In this document: piece after piece, positions 1 to 8,647 of the stretch
How positions within the stretch are numbered: the stretch's first letter is position 1
How the letters are laid out: each line of letters starts with the position of its first letter
DNA from: CAVYUC01 sp963783085
GTDB lineage: Bacteria > Bacteroidota > Bacteroidia > Bacteroidales > Prolixibacteraceae
Reading direction: 5' to 3'
NCBI GenBank assembly: GCA_963783085.1
Contig: CAWAMJ010000012.1
Location: forward strand, 62,001-126,000
DNA length: 64,000 nt
Notes under the pieces: generated by a model
The model's input: only the letters and a program-made list of their open reading frames with translations
Database searches by the model: none
What the model was told of the DNA's origin: nothing
Made by a program: the position numbers and the translations under genes

Positions 1-2134
1 TTCAGAAACAATGTTGAAGTTCCCTCAAAAGGTGGGCGGAAATTATGAATTCGAGATTTGGTCGAACGATGCAGGTGTCGATACCGATTTTAATGATTTA
101 ATCCTTACCTGTTCGACTCCGGCAAACATTAATGACTTCATTGTTTACGGAAATGTAACGCTTTATAGCGGCACCTGCATTTTTAATCCCTGCCGCAGGT
201 TTCCTTTTGTAATCGAAACTTATCCGGGATTGCTGAAAGCTTTGAAAAACCCGCTTCTTGGCGATTGGATTAAGACCCGTTACCCGGAGCGAATTCCTCC
301 CCAAATCAATGATCCCAATCCACCGGATCCGCCTCCATATTTCAAACCCATTGTTTTCGATTTGACCGGTGAAGCAATGCAACCAAAAACATCGCTTAGC
401 TATGCCCGGAAAGGATCGTCCGAAGTAAAAAAGGAATCGGACGAAGAAAAAGAGATAAGTACTGAATTTGCCTCGTCCAACTTCGATCTTGTTTCTTCAT
501 CACAAGTCAGGTCATCTGAACAAGTTAGTGCATTGTCGGTCGGCAATATAAAATTAGCCGAAAACATCGGTGGATTATTTCTGAAATGTTCTACCGATCC
601 TGGTTCGAATATTACGCTAACATTCGAGGAATATGATCGCACTGCTGCCGAAATGGCTGGTGGCGCATACACAGGATCAGGAAACAGAAAATTGCTCGGC
701 GATACGATAACCGACATGCACGGAAACTACATTTTCCGTTTTAGTTTCGACATGTCGTTTCCCGGACTGGAAGATGCAACCGATGTTGCGCCGGGAGAAG
801 ATATAAATACGGTTTTGTATCCGGATGTAATTGTAAAAATTGTTGAATATTCGCCTTTTGAAGTAAAGTACGAAAGTGCGCCGTATTACAACATTCCTAA
901 TCTGAAACGTATTGATTTATGTTTGCCCGAATCTTCGGTTCATGTAACTTCCAGCTGCTTTAACGGTAATCTTATTGGCAGTCTTGGCAACGTATTTATC
1001 GGAGGAAACCAGAACAATTCCGCATCTACATCACCTGCCAACCTGAGAAGATACGGTTATTCAAATTCTCTTGAAGAAACCGGTGTTATTTCTGTCGGAA
1101 GTTCGCTTGCCGGTTTTAGCGTAAATTGTGCTGCCTGGAGAGGAACAATCGATATGAAAGGTTGTATGTACGATGCAACAAAAAATGCAGATGATAACAA
1201 AATCAGATGGTATACTATTCGTGTGAATCGCGCCGGAACGGCAGGATGGGAATATGTCAGCCAGAATTATAAACATCCCAAATTTTCCAAACGTCATTTA
1301 CCCAATTATACGGGCGATGATGTTGGTGCATTTTATCCGAACATCGGTGGCGTGTTGAACGGAGATGTTCCTGCATACATCAATATTCAACGCGAAATAT
1401 TTGTGGATGGAATCGATTGGGAATTTTCAAATATGGACAGGTACATGCAGTTGAACACTGCTCTGTATGATGTTATTTCAGGAACGCGTGTTCCCGGAAA
1501 ATTTTATGTCCGGGTGGATGGTTATGATGAAAATGGAGCGCATGTTTCCAATGCCACAGACTTGATTGCCTTATTCATACACAACAACGGACTCGATTTT
1601 CAAATGACAAATCCGGAATTAACCGATCCTTCAATTGTAAATGCGGGCTGTGGATTAAGTCGCCTTACCGATGCACAACTGCATACGCCAATTGAATTTT
1701 CATTTAAAGTAATTGATATTTATGGCTTTGTTAACACTTACACGTTAACGATGGGAAGATGCCCCGGAACACCGATTGATTTAAATGCCAATATTGAGGG
1801 AGATTTCAACATGTCCGGCGGCTATACATTTGTGGGTAGTGCACACAACAGTGATCCTCTTCTCAACCCGCCAATTGGAAGCAATTCATCGAATACGCCT
1901 CATAGTTGCCCGGGTTATAAAGGAACGTTGGATGATTTCTCTAATGCAGGATTGGTGAATGTTCAAATACAGCCGCAACCCGGAACTGATGGATGGATAA
2001 AAACCGGTGAGTATTTCACCATTTATTCCTTCCGGTTAATCGCCAGGCAGCGGGTGACCAACGGATATAATTCCGGCGTTTCCAGCGAGTATCACTCTTA
2101 TTCTCAGATTATGATGGAACGTTTGAACCCATGA
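1..2134 (+). CDS. Large beta-rich protein of unknown function, 5' end outside window
   Basis: The first in-window ATG is at position 11, but the frame is open back to base 2, so the gene probably starts upstream and this is the C-terminal ~707 residues. I do not recognise the family. A DTDFNDLILTC stretch near the visible start resembles the acidic DxDFNDL motif of secreted calcium-binding beta domains. A proline-rich linker (residues about 85-110) and a charged Glu/Lys/Ser-rich stretch (about 130-165) follow, then a long Gly/Asn/Asp-rich beta-type region with scattered cysteines. No membrane segment is visible. Its TGA overlaps the ATG of the next gene, so the two are probably translated together. 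Function unknown; a surface or structural role is only a guess. Confidence 0.7.
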   Translation, partial: SETMLKFPQKVGGNYEFEIWSNDAGVDTDFNDLILTCSTPANINDFIVYGNVTLYSGTCIFNPCRRFPFVIETYPGLLKALKNPLLGDWIKTRYPERIPPQINDPNPPDPPPYFKPIVFDLTGEAMQPKTSLSYARKGSSEVKKESDEEKEISTEFASSNFDLVSSSQVRSSEQVSALSVGNIKLAENIGGLFLKCSTDPGSNITLTFEEYDRTAAEMAGGAYTGSGNRKLLGDTITDMHGNYIFRFSFDMSFPGLEDATDVAPGEDINTVLYPDVIVKIVEYSPFEVKYESAPYYNIPNLKRIDLCLPESSVHVTSSCFNGNLIGSLGNVFIGGNQNNSASTSPANLRRYGYSNSLEETGVISVGSSLAGFSVNCAAWRGTIDMKGCMYDATKNADDNKIRWYTIRVNRAGTAGWEYVSQNYKHPKFSKRHLPNYTGDDVGAFYPNIGGVLNGDVPAYINIQREIFVDGIDWEFSNMDRYMQLNTALYDVISGTRVPGKFYVRVDGYDENGAHVSNATDLIALFIHNNGLDFQMTNPELTDPSIVNAGCGLSRLTDAQLHTPIEFSFKVIDIYGFVNTYTLTMGRCPGTPIDLNANIEGDFNMSGGYTFVGSAHNSDPLLNPPIGSNSSNTPHSCPGYKGTLDDFSNAGLVNVQIQPQPGTDGWIKTGEYFTIYSFRLIARQRVTNGYNSGVSSEYHSYSQIMMERLNP

Positions 2135-2424
2135 CGGGACCCGGTATATTTGAATTTCTTCTTTGTTCTTTGGCACTGTGGCGAATAACCCACCTTCTTT
2201 CGCAGGAAGACGGGCCATTCAACGCAGTGCTAAAGTTTCGAAAGCTGCTCGGACAGGGATTCTTCGGAAACCTGCTCGACTGCTTTTTCTGTCTCAGTTT
2301 ATGGCTTGCCATTCCGTTTGCGTTTTTACTTAGCTCCAATTGGGTGCAGGGAATTGTAATATGGCTGGCACTTTCGGGAACAGCTTGCATACTTTTTAAA
2401 TTCACAGAAAAAAATACAGAATGA
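2131..2424 (+). CDS. DUF1360-like small membrane protein
   Basis: This 97-residue protein begins in an ATGA overlap with the upstream gene. It has an N-terminal hydrophobic segment ending in LWRITHLL, a conserved-looking EDGPF motif (about residues 26-30), a CFFCLSLW motif (about 51-58) that leads into a second hydrophobic segment, and a third around residues 73-90. The WRxTHLL/EDGPF/CxxC-LSxW combination is what I associate with DUF1360, a family of unknown function. The two cysteines could bind metal or form a disulfide, which is inference. It ends in another ATGA overlap with the following gene, so all three form one translational unit. Confidence 0.72.
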   Translation: MTGPGIFEFLLCSLALWRITHLLSQEDGPFNAVLKFRKLLGQGFFGNLLDCFFCLSLWLAIPFAFLLSSNWVQGIVIWLALSGTACILFKFTEKNTE

Positions 2425-2687
2425 GTTGTTGCGGAAATAAAAGAAAACAATGGTTGTCCGATGTTAAATCTTCGACACAAACAAAACCAAATAACGGCGA
2501 TGCTGAATATTTGGCCAACGATAAACCCAACCGGAGGTTTGAATATACCGGAGAACAACCGCTCGTTTTAAAAGGTATTTCAGGAAAAACATACCATTTC
2601 CGGTTTAAAGGCGACAAACTGGAAGTCACATTTCAGGATTCACTCGCTTTTATGGCAGAAAGGCAACTGAACCTGTTGCGTAAATAA
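2421..2687 (+). CDS. Small hypothetical protein with N-terminal Cys-Cys
   Basis: This 88-residue protein starts in an ATGA overlap with the DUF1360-like gene. It opens with MSCCGNKRKQW, a Cys-Cys pair followed by basic residues, then a polar linker, and ends in a compact region (GEQPLVLKGISGKTYHF and later) that looks like a small beta fold. I see no signal peptide or membrane segment and recognise no family. The strict overlap suggests that it works with the DUF1360-like membrane protein and the large upstream protein. The Cys pair could be a lipidation, metal or disulfide site, but this is untested. A terminator follows 38 bases after the stop. Confidence 0.65.
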   Translation: MSCCGNKRKQWLSDVKSSTQTKPNNGDAEYLANDKPNRRFEYTGEQPLVLKGISGKTYHFRFKGDKLEVTFQDSLAFMAERQLNLLRK

Positions 2688-2725
2688 GTTCGTTTTCTAA
2701 AATGAATGTCGGGGAATCTAAAAAA

Positions 2726-2761
2726 CGAAAAGCCGCTCACATAAATGCGGGTGGCTTTTCG
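2726..2761. terminator. Bidirectional intrinsic terminator
   Basis: A 9-bp perfect stem (CGAAAAGCC at 2726-2734 with GGCTTTTCG at 2753-2761) lies between two convergent transcription units. The A and T tracts on its flanks let it act on both strands: for the three-gene plus-strand unit and for the minus-strand TolB-like gene. Confidence 0.75.
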
Positions 2762-2784
2762 AATAAACAATTTACTGTATTTTT

Positions 2785-4275
2785 CTAATAGGTGTACGAC
2801 ATAAACGCCACCTTTTTCGAATCGGGGCTCCAGGAAGGTACATTCATGGTTCCCTGCCCCCCGTAGAGAAAAGCAACAGTTTTAATATTTTCTGTATTTA
2901 CCGGCATCACCCGAAGCATCACCCGTTTGTTGTGCGGATGCGAATTTGCAGGCACCTCTTCCGGGTAAGAAATCATTATCATTCGCCTTCCGTCCGGCGA
3001 AATATGGGCAAACCAATTCTGGAACTCATCGTCGGTTACCTGCTCCTGCTCCGAGCCGTCGGGTTTCATCCGCCAGATTTGCATTTTCCCGCTGCGTGTA
3101 GAATTAAAATAGATATACCTTCCATTGGGCGAAAACTCGGGGCCGTCGTCGAGGCCTTCTGCATTTGTCAGGCGCATTTCCTGTCCGCCGCGTGCCGGAA
3201 TTTTATATACGTCGTAATTTCCGTTGCGTTCGGCACAATACGACAGCCAGTTGCCATCGGGCGACCAGCCGTGCCAGTATGAAGGGCCATCATCGGTAAT
3301 CCGTTTTGGTGTTCCGCCTTTTACCGGCACTGTATAAACGATGGAACGATTTTTCCCGTTATCGTTGGTACTGCTGCTAATGGCCAGCATTTCGCCATCG
3401 AATGAAATTCCGTGATCATTGTTATTGCTGGTGATGTTCCCGGTGTTAATCACTTCCGGTTTTCCTTTTCTCAGATTGAATTTGTACAATTTCCCGCCGG
3501 AATTATACACTAAAAACTTCCCGTTTCTCGACCAGTTGGGCGCTTCAATGTGGTTATCGGTTTCATAAATAACTTTTCGAAGGCCGGTTTCCACATCCAC
3601 AATTTCGAGGCGGCTGGGCGACTGCACCTGGTATCCGTCGACTCCTTCGGGGGCAGGTTTCTCGAGGCGTACGTTCCAAAACTGCGCTTTTTCCTTTACA
3701 CCTTCGTTATGCGAACTGATAAACATTCCGGCTAAAACTTCACCGGCCATATCAATTTCCACTTTTCCAACTTCATGAAAAGGTTTGCCGTCTTTTGAAA
3801 TCCGAAAAAAGAATTCGTTTCCCTTTCGCTCTACCTGAACGAATCCCGGCGCTTTTTCTTTCGATGCTTTTTCCAGGGTTTCCGCTCCTTTTTCTTCGCG
3901 ATATTGCAGCGAAGTCAACCCGTCGCCATGAATTGCCCCGTCCATATAAACTGCATCTTCATCTGCAGAATTCCGGATCATCAGGCCAATTTTCCGGTGT
4001 TCTTCAGCGCCGCTTCCCAAAAACGAAAGGTTGGCAGAAAGAATGAAATCTCCTTCCACTTTTTGCGAAACAAAGTAAAATTCGTCCCTGTTGAACCAAA
4101 CATTGTATCCTGCGCCTTCAAGCGTAAACTTTTGCATTTTTTTATCGAAAGTGAAACCTCCCTTCAATTTCGGGTTCCCAATGTCTTGTCCTGAATAATT
4201 TTCAAACATCTGTTGTGCCTGCATCGTGAGCGAAGCAAAACAAATAAGGGCAAGTAACAGGTTGAGCTTTTTCAT
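2785..4275 (-). CDS. TolB-like WD40/PD40 beta-propeller protein with N-terminal jelly-roll-like domain
   Basis: This is a 496-residue exported protein. A signal peptide is evident (KKLNLLLALICFASLTMQAQ). Residues about 21-210 form a beta-rich domain resembling DUF1349/concanavalin-type domains (IGLMIRNSADEDAVYMDG). Residues about 220-496 carry repeated PD40/TolB-type blades, with recurring motifs such as APNWSRNGKFLVYNSGG, SYWHGWSPDGNWLSY, GPEFSPNGRYIYFNS and VPSWSPDSKKVAFMS. Such proteins are periplasmic or surface beta-propellers, often near carbohydrate loci in Bacteroidota. It lies downstream of the GntR regulator with a 61-bp gap, and may be the last gene of the fucose-linked unit. Substrate or partner unknown. 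Confidence 0.8.
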   Translation of the reverse strand: MKKLNLLLALICFASLTMQAQQMFENYSGQDIGNPKLKGGFTFDKKMQKFTLEGAGYNVWFNRDEFYFVSQKVEGDFILSANLSFLGSGAEEHRKIGLMIRNSADEDAVYMDGAIHGDGLTSLQYREEKGAETLEKASKEKAPGFVQVERKGNEFFFRISKDGKPFHEVGKVEIDMAGEVLAGMFISSHNEGVKEKAQFWNVRLEKPAPEGVDGYQVQSPSRLEIVDVETGLRKVIYETDNHIEAPNWSRNGKFLVYNSGGKLYKFNLRKGKPEVINTGNITSNNNDHGISFDGEMLAISSSTNDNGKNRSIVYTVPVKGGTPKRITDDGPSYWHGWSPDGNWLSYCAERNGNYDVYKIPARGGQEMRLTNAEGLDDGPEFSPNGRYIYFNSTRSGKMQIWRMKPDGSEQEQVTDDEFQNWFAHISPDGRRMIMISYPEEVPANSHPHNKRVMLRVMPVNTENIKTVAFLYGGQGTMNVPSWSPDSKKVAFMSYTY

Positions 4276-4336
4276 TATTTTAAATTTTGGTTTTATTGAA
4301 AAATAAATGTTTAACGATTAAATGCCGGATGTCGTT

Positions 4337-5335
4337 TTACAAAGAATTCCTCAAAGTTAAGAAAGTCGGTAAAATTTTCCGGATGGATTGCCTGTTTTTC
4401 ACAAAATCAGCAGCCAGCTTCCCCATCATTTCAAAATCAGTTGAAATTACCGATATTCCATTTCCAACTATTTCCTTCATCGGGGTGTCGTTGTATGAAA
4501 GGATTCCAATGTCGCTGCCGGTTTCGAAGTGATGGTTGCGACAATTTTTTACCACCTTCACCAAATCGGAATCGCGAAAAACGAAATACACCTGCCCTTT
4601 TTCCATTTGCGATTCTTCCACTTTTTCAATTTTCCGGAACCTGATGGAATGATTTCTGCAAAAACTGCGCGCTGCGCCAACCGTTTCCGAAGGATGCGGA
4701 GTGCTGTTTTTTTCATACACCACAATCATTTGTTTGTATTTCTGAAGCAGGTGCTTTCCTTTTTCAAGGCAATTTTTAACCGATTCATTAAAATCCTGCA
4801 CAATAAAATTGATGTTGGTGTTTTCCGGTTTGCCCATATCAAGGACCAGCAGTTTGTTAAAATCGATTTTATTCAGCAGCGGATTCAGGCCGCCATGATC
4901 GATGTTCATCACGATATACACGCTGTACCTCCCCAAACTGTTCTGAATGAGCTGGTGAAAAACCTCCGGATTGTAATGGTGAAAAAGGAGATCGACTGCG
5001 TAGGAAGGGGGCAGGTTTTGCCGGAACGTCTGATACAACTGTTCCTTAAAAGCGCTGAAATCATCGAGCAGCATAAAAATCCGGAACGATTCCCCGGCGA
5101 CAAAATACCCTTTTGCGGGGGCAGATTCAACCAGGCTTCTTTGTTTCAGAATATTATAAGCCTTAAAAATGGTATCGCGGGAAAAGCCACTTTCACCGCT
5201 CAACTGGTTTACTGACGGTAAAACATCGCCCATTTTCAACTGTCCGGTATCAATGGCTTTGGCAATGGAATGCACAACCTGCTGTACTTTGGTCAATCCG
5301 GCCGGTTCATTTTTATTTAAATGAAATTTTACCAA
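4337..5335 (-). CDS. GntR-family transcriptional regulator with sugar-sensor-like C-terminal domain
   Basis: This 332-residue protein has an N-terminal winged helix-turn-helix of GntR type (about residues 10-80; GDVLPSVNQLSGESGFSRDTIFKAYNIL, ending KGYFV). It continues into a long C-terminal region resembling the periplasmic-binding-protein fold of LacI regulators (IGILSYNDTPMKEIVGNGISVISTD). That architecture is common in Bacteroidota sugar regulators. The gene lies downstream of fucI and the DUF6786 gene on the same strand, so it is a candidate local regulator of fucose metabolism. The ligand is inferred from this context only. No operator site was identified. Confidence 0.85.
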   Translation of the reverse strand: MVKFHLNKNEPAGLTKVQQVVHSIAKAIDTGQLKMGDVLPSVNQLSGESGFSRDTIFKAYNILKQRSLVESAPAKGYFVAGESFRIFMLLDDFSAFKEQLYQTFRQNLPPSYAVDLLFHHYNPEVFHQLIQNSLGRYSVYIVMNIDHGGLNPLLNKIDFNKLLVLDMGKPENTNINFIVQDFNESVKNCLEKGKHLLQKYKQMIVVYEKNSTPHPSETVGAARSFCRNHSIRFRKIEKVEESQMEKGQVYFVFRDSDLVKVVKNCRNHHFETGSDIGILSYNDTPMKEIVGNGISVISTDFEMMGKLAADFVKNRQSIRKILPTFLTLRNSL

Positions 5336-5381
5336 TTTTTTAAGTTGAATACGATTTTGTACATTTTGTTCAACGACAATT

Positions 5382-6614
5382 TCATTCGCTAAAAACCGAT
5401 TTTACTTCGTTGAGTGAAACATCGAAAATTTGCTGGCAAATGGCATTTAACTCTTCTTCGGTACCTTCGAAATGAATGGTCGACTGGCTGTAAACGGCTT
5501 TTTCTCCTGGTTTCAGCGCAATGGCCGGCGATGAAGTTTCGAGTTCGTAAAAAGGCCCGAGTTGTCCGCCTTCTTCCAGTGGTCCGTCGTTATACGAATT
5601 CAGTGCATCGCCCTTGTAAGGGGATTCCTGAATTTCCCAGGCCGAATTCACATAGTCGGTTTCTCCTTCCGGAATTTTAGTCTTTACTACGGTCAGGATT
5701 TTGTTCTCGGCATCGTAACTTCCCAAAACCGACATGGACCGCTGCGGCGGAATTCCCAGCTTTCCCCGTTGTTTTCCGTCGCCTTTGAAGTAGATCATGC
5801 CATCTTTTATCACGAGCCGGTCATCGGGAATTTTGCCGAAATAATCGTCTTTAACAATATAATCGGTTTGAGCTTTGGTATTGAATGGAATAAAAATGGT
5901 TACCGACGGCGATGGATTAAACATCCCGAGCAGCCAGATGGAAAGCAATCCGTTTTCTTTCGTCCATGCCTCATTGCCGGTATTGGTCAACTGATTTATT
6001 GTGGTGTAACCTACATTTTTCACACCTTCGCCAAACCGGATTCCGAGTTTTTCCTTGATTTCTTCCGGTTTTAACATGCTGATTTTCCGGTCAACATCGA
6101 ATTCGAATGTGAATTTGCTGTAATTCGGAATTTTCATTGAGCGGGAAAATTCTGCCTCGGTTTCCGAAACGCGATCAATTTCGAACGGTTCGGTATCGAT
6201 TGGCGCCGGAGTTGCCCAGTTTTCAAAATCGAACGTATCGCCCGGTTTAAAAAACAACGAATATTGTCCGCCTTCGGGTCCCAGCCAGAAACGTTCTTCC
6301 CCGCCAACCGGATTAAACTGTGTCAGCACCCTGCCCGATTCCAGTAATTCGTAATTGAGCCAGCCATAGCTTTTCCCGTCGAGGCCGCCCGCAGTGCTGG
6401 TCATCACCCTGCCCTGGTACTCGGCAGAAATCAAAATCCTCGAATTTCCATTGACCAGTTCCACAGGTTTTCCGTGTTTGGAGAGGAACGATAAATCATA
6501 ACCGTAAGTTCCTTTTTCGAAATTTTCCATTTTGTCAGCCTGACTTTGTTTTTGTTTTGAATTGGTGCAGCTTAAAACAAACAGCGCCAGTATAAGAATT
6601 GCAATTTTTTTCAT
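5382..6614 (-). CDS. DUF6786 family lipoprotein
   Basis: This is a 410-residue protein with a lipoprotein signal peptide (KIAILILALFVLSC, Cys at about residue 16). The body matches what I know as DUF6786, with the signature blocks YQGRVMTSTAGGLDGKSYGW and NPVGGEERFWLGPEGGQ. The catalytic or binding function of the family is not established. It is exported and lipid anchored, and sits 78 bp downstream of fucI on the same strand, followed 46 bp later by the GntR regulator. A role in handling fucose-containing or other glycans is plausible from context. The gene is full length with no disruption. Confidence 0.85.
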   Translation of the reverse strand: MKKIAILILALFVLSCTNSKQKQSQADKMENFEKGTYGYDLSFLSKHGKPVELVNGNSRILISAEYQGRVMTSTAGGLDGKSYGWLNYELLESGRVLTQFNPVGGEERFWLGPEGGQYSLFFKPGDTFDFENWATPAPIDTEPFEIDRVSETEAEFSRSMKIPNYSKFTFEFDVDRKISMLKPEEIKEKLGIRFGEGVKNVGYTTINQLTNTGNEAWTKENGLLSIWLLGMFNPSPSVTIFIPFNTKAQTDYIVKDDYFGKIPDDRLVIKDGMIYFKGDGKQRGKLGIPPQRSMSVLGSYDAENKILTVVKTKIPEGETDYVNSAWEIQESPYKGDALNSYNDGPLEEGGQLGPFYELETSSPAIALKPGEKAVYSQSTIHFEGTEEELNAICQQIFDVSLNEVKSVFSE

Positions 6615-6692
6615 GTTAAAAAGATTAAGTTAGTTTACCGCCAAGAAAAAAGAAGGTTGTTCAGAAAATTAAAACAACCTCCTTTAAAACCT

Positions 6693-8474
6693 TTATCCGT
6701 ACAAAGGTCCGAAATTCGCACAGGCGCGATAATCGGCGCCTTCTTTATTTTCGCCAAATGAATTCCAGGCTGCCGGACGGAATATTTTATCCTCGTCCAC
6801 GTTGTGCATGCAAACCGGGATTCGCAGGATAGACGCCAGCGTAATCAAATCGGCGCCTATGTGGCCGTGACTGATTGCGCCGTGGTTAGCGCCCCAGTTG
6901 GCCATCACGGAATAAACATCCTTGAATGCGCCGTGACCGGTTAATTTTGGTACAAACCAGGTGGTTGGCCAGGTTGGATTGGTTCGTTTATCCAGAATTT
7001 TGTGCATTTCATCATCGAGCTCAACAGTGAAACCTTCGGCAATCTGGATGACCGGACCCTGGCCTTTCACCAGGTTTACGCGCGACATGGTTACCGGCAT
7101 TTGCCCGGCTGTTTTAAACTGGCTGGAAAAACCGCCGCCCCTGAAATATTCACGTTCCGCCGGACAAAACCGTGTGTTTTTAAGGCATCGTTTTACATCT
7201 TCGTCGTTGATTTCCCAAAATGGTTTCATGGTTGGCTTTCCATGCTCGTCGTGTTGCTGTGCCGTGGCATCAAGGGTTGTGGAGCCGGAATTGATGAGAT
7301 GAATGATTCCGTCTTTGGCCAGCCATTCCAGCTCTTTTCCGGTAACGCGTTTCACTGCCTCGGGACTCCAGTAGGTTCGCACATCGGAAAAAATTTGCGC
7401 TGTATTGGTGAGCAAATGGCCAAACAACATTGGAACTGCATTCAGGCTGTCGTTTTCCGTAGCAAAAACAAATGCCTCGCGGATTCCGTTCCAGTCGAAC
7501 GACGAATTCAGCATGGTTTCCGAAAAGTCGCCGTTGGGATAGTAATCGGTCCACTGGCGTTGTCCCTGGAAACCGCCTGCAATCGCATTTCTGCCGAGCG
7601 ATTCTTCGCCAAAGCCGGCTTCTTTCAGTTTTGGGTTTCCAATCATCAAATCCCTGAAAATCAAAGTCATTTTCACCACAATTTCCCATTCCCAGTCTTT
7701 TCGTTCGCGGCCCATTTGCTTCGCCGGACTGTTATAATCATCGCCTTCGTTGCAATTTTCCTTTGTCCATTTCAGCGCTTTCTCATACTCTTCCTTATCG
7801 TAAATTTCTTCATCGATGCGCCGTTTTACTTCGCTCATGTCCACAAATTCGGTGCGCATGCCCAGGTAATCCTGGAAAAAATCCGGATTCACCATCGAAC
7901 CGGCAATTCCCATGGATGTGTATCCGAGCGACAGATAGGTTTTGCCTTTCATTTGCGCCACTGCCAGCGCTGATTTTACAAACCGCAAAATCTTTTCTTT
8001 TACGTCAGCGGGAATATTTTGATCGCCTGAATCCTGCACATCGCGGCCATAAATGCCAAATGCCGGCAGTCCTTTTTGTGCGTAACCGGCCAGCGCAGCC
8101 GCGAGATAAACCGCGCCCGGCCGTTCCGTTCCGTTAAAACCCCAAACGGCTTTTGGTACCCACGGATTGGAATCCATCACTTCCGTACCGTAACACCAGC
8201 AGGGAGTTACCGTTAGTGAAACGGCCACGCCTTCGCGGTCAAATTTATCAGCGCATTTGGCAGCCTCTGCCACTCCGCCAATGGTGGTATCGGAAATCAC
8301 ACATTCCACTTCTTCGCCACCCGGGAAACGCAGATTTTCTTTAATCAGCGCCGCAGCAGCTTTTGCCATGTTCATGGTTTGAACCTCCAGCGATTCGCGA
8401 ACGCCTTGTTCACGGCCGTCGATAACCGGACGAATACCAACTTTTGGGAGCCTTCCTATTAACCTGTTTGCCAT
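6693..8474 (-). CDS. fucI: L-fucose isomerase
   Basis: This 593-residue protein matches the L-fucose isomerase family along its whole length and at the usual size (about 590). It catalyses the cytoplasmic interconversion of L-fucose and L-fuculose. Recognisable segments are MANRLIGRLPKVGIRPVIDG at the N-terminus, VTPCWCYGTEVMD, and NGTERPGAVYLAAALAGYAQ. The metal/catalytic residues are the Glu in FVFATEND, the Asp in FSDVRTYW and a His in SHGHIGADL, corresponding to the Glu/Asp/His triad of E. coli FucI. It is the first gene of a minus-strand group with a DUF6786 lipoprotein and a GntR regulator. No fuculokinase or aldolase is in this window. Confidence 0.96.
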   Translation of the reverse strand: MANRLIGRLPKVGIRPVIDGREQGVRESLEVQTMNMAKAAAALIKENLRFPGGEEVECVISDTTIGGVAEAAKCADKFDREGVAVSLTVTPCWCYGTEVMDSNPWVPKAVWGFNGTERPGAVYLAAALAGYAQKGLPAFGIYGRDVQDSGDQNIPADVKEKILRFVKSALAVAQMKGKTYLSLGYTSMGIAGSMVNPDFFQDYLGMRTEFVDMSEVKRRIDEEIYDKEEYEKALKWTKENCNEGDDYNSPAKQMGRERKDWEWEIVVKMTLIFRDLMIGNPKLKEAGFGEESLGRNAIAGGFQGQRQWTDYYPNGDFSETMLNSSFDWNGIREAFVFATENDSLNAVPMLFGHLLTNTAQIFSDVRTYWSPEAVKRVTGKELEWLAKDGIIHLINSGSTTLDATAQQHDEHGKPTMKPFWEINDEDVKRCLKNTRFCPAEREYFRGGGFSSQFKTAGQMPVTMSRVNLVKGQGPVIQIAEGFTVELDDEMHKILDKRTNPTWPTTWFVPKLTGHGAFKDVYSVMANWGANHGAISHGHIGADLITLASILRIPVCMHNVDEDKIFRPAAWNSFGENKEGADYRACANFGPLYG

Positions 8475-8647
8475 TTTTTAAAATTTATTAAATGTTAAAA
8501 TTATGAATATCAAACTTCAGCAGTAAAGTCTCAACAGAAAATCAGTTAAACATGCTGTCCTGTACTGTGCTGCAATTTAAAAATAAATTTAAATTGAAAA
8601 AAGATGTTTTAAAACCAAATTTTTAGGCGATCAATCGTTTCAATTGA
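8475..8647. promoter_or_regulatory. AT-rich region between fucI and the first CRISPR repeat (candidate leader)
   Basis: This 173-bp AT-rich stretch separates the divergent fucI start from repeat 1. With the array read on the plus strand it occupies the leader position, and it must also hold the fucI promoter on the minus strand. I find no good TTTG-N19-21-TAnnTTTG match facing the array, which would fit crRNA promoters lying inside the repeats. No ORF of note. Confidence 0.45.

Noticed and set aside
7002..7973. 323-codon plus-strand frame antisense to fucI
   Set aside because: It lies wholly within the well-supported fucI gene, has no family resemblance, and is typical of shadow frames in codon-biased genes.
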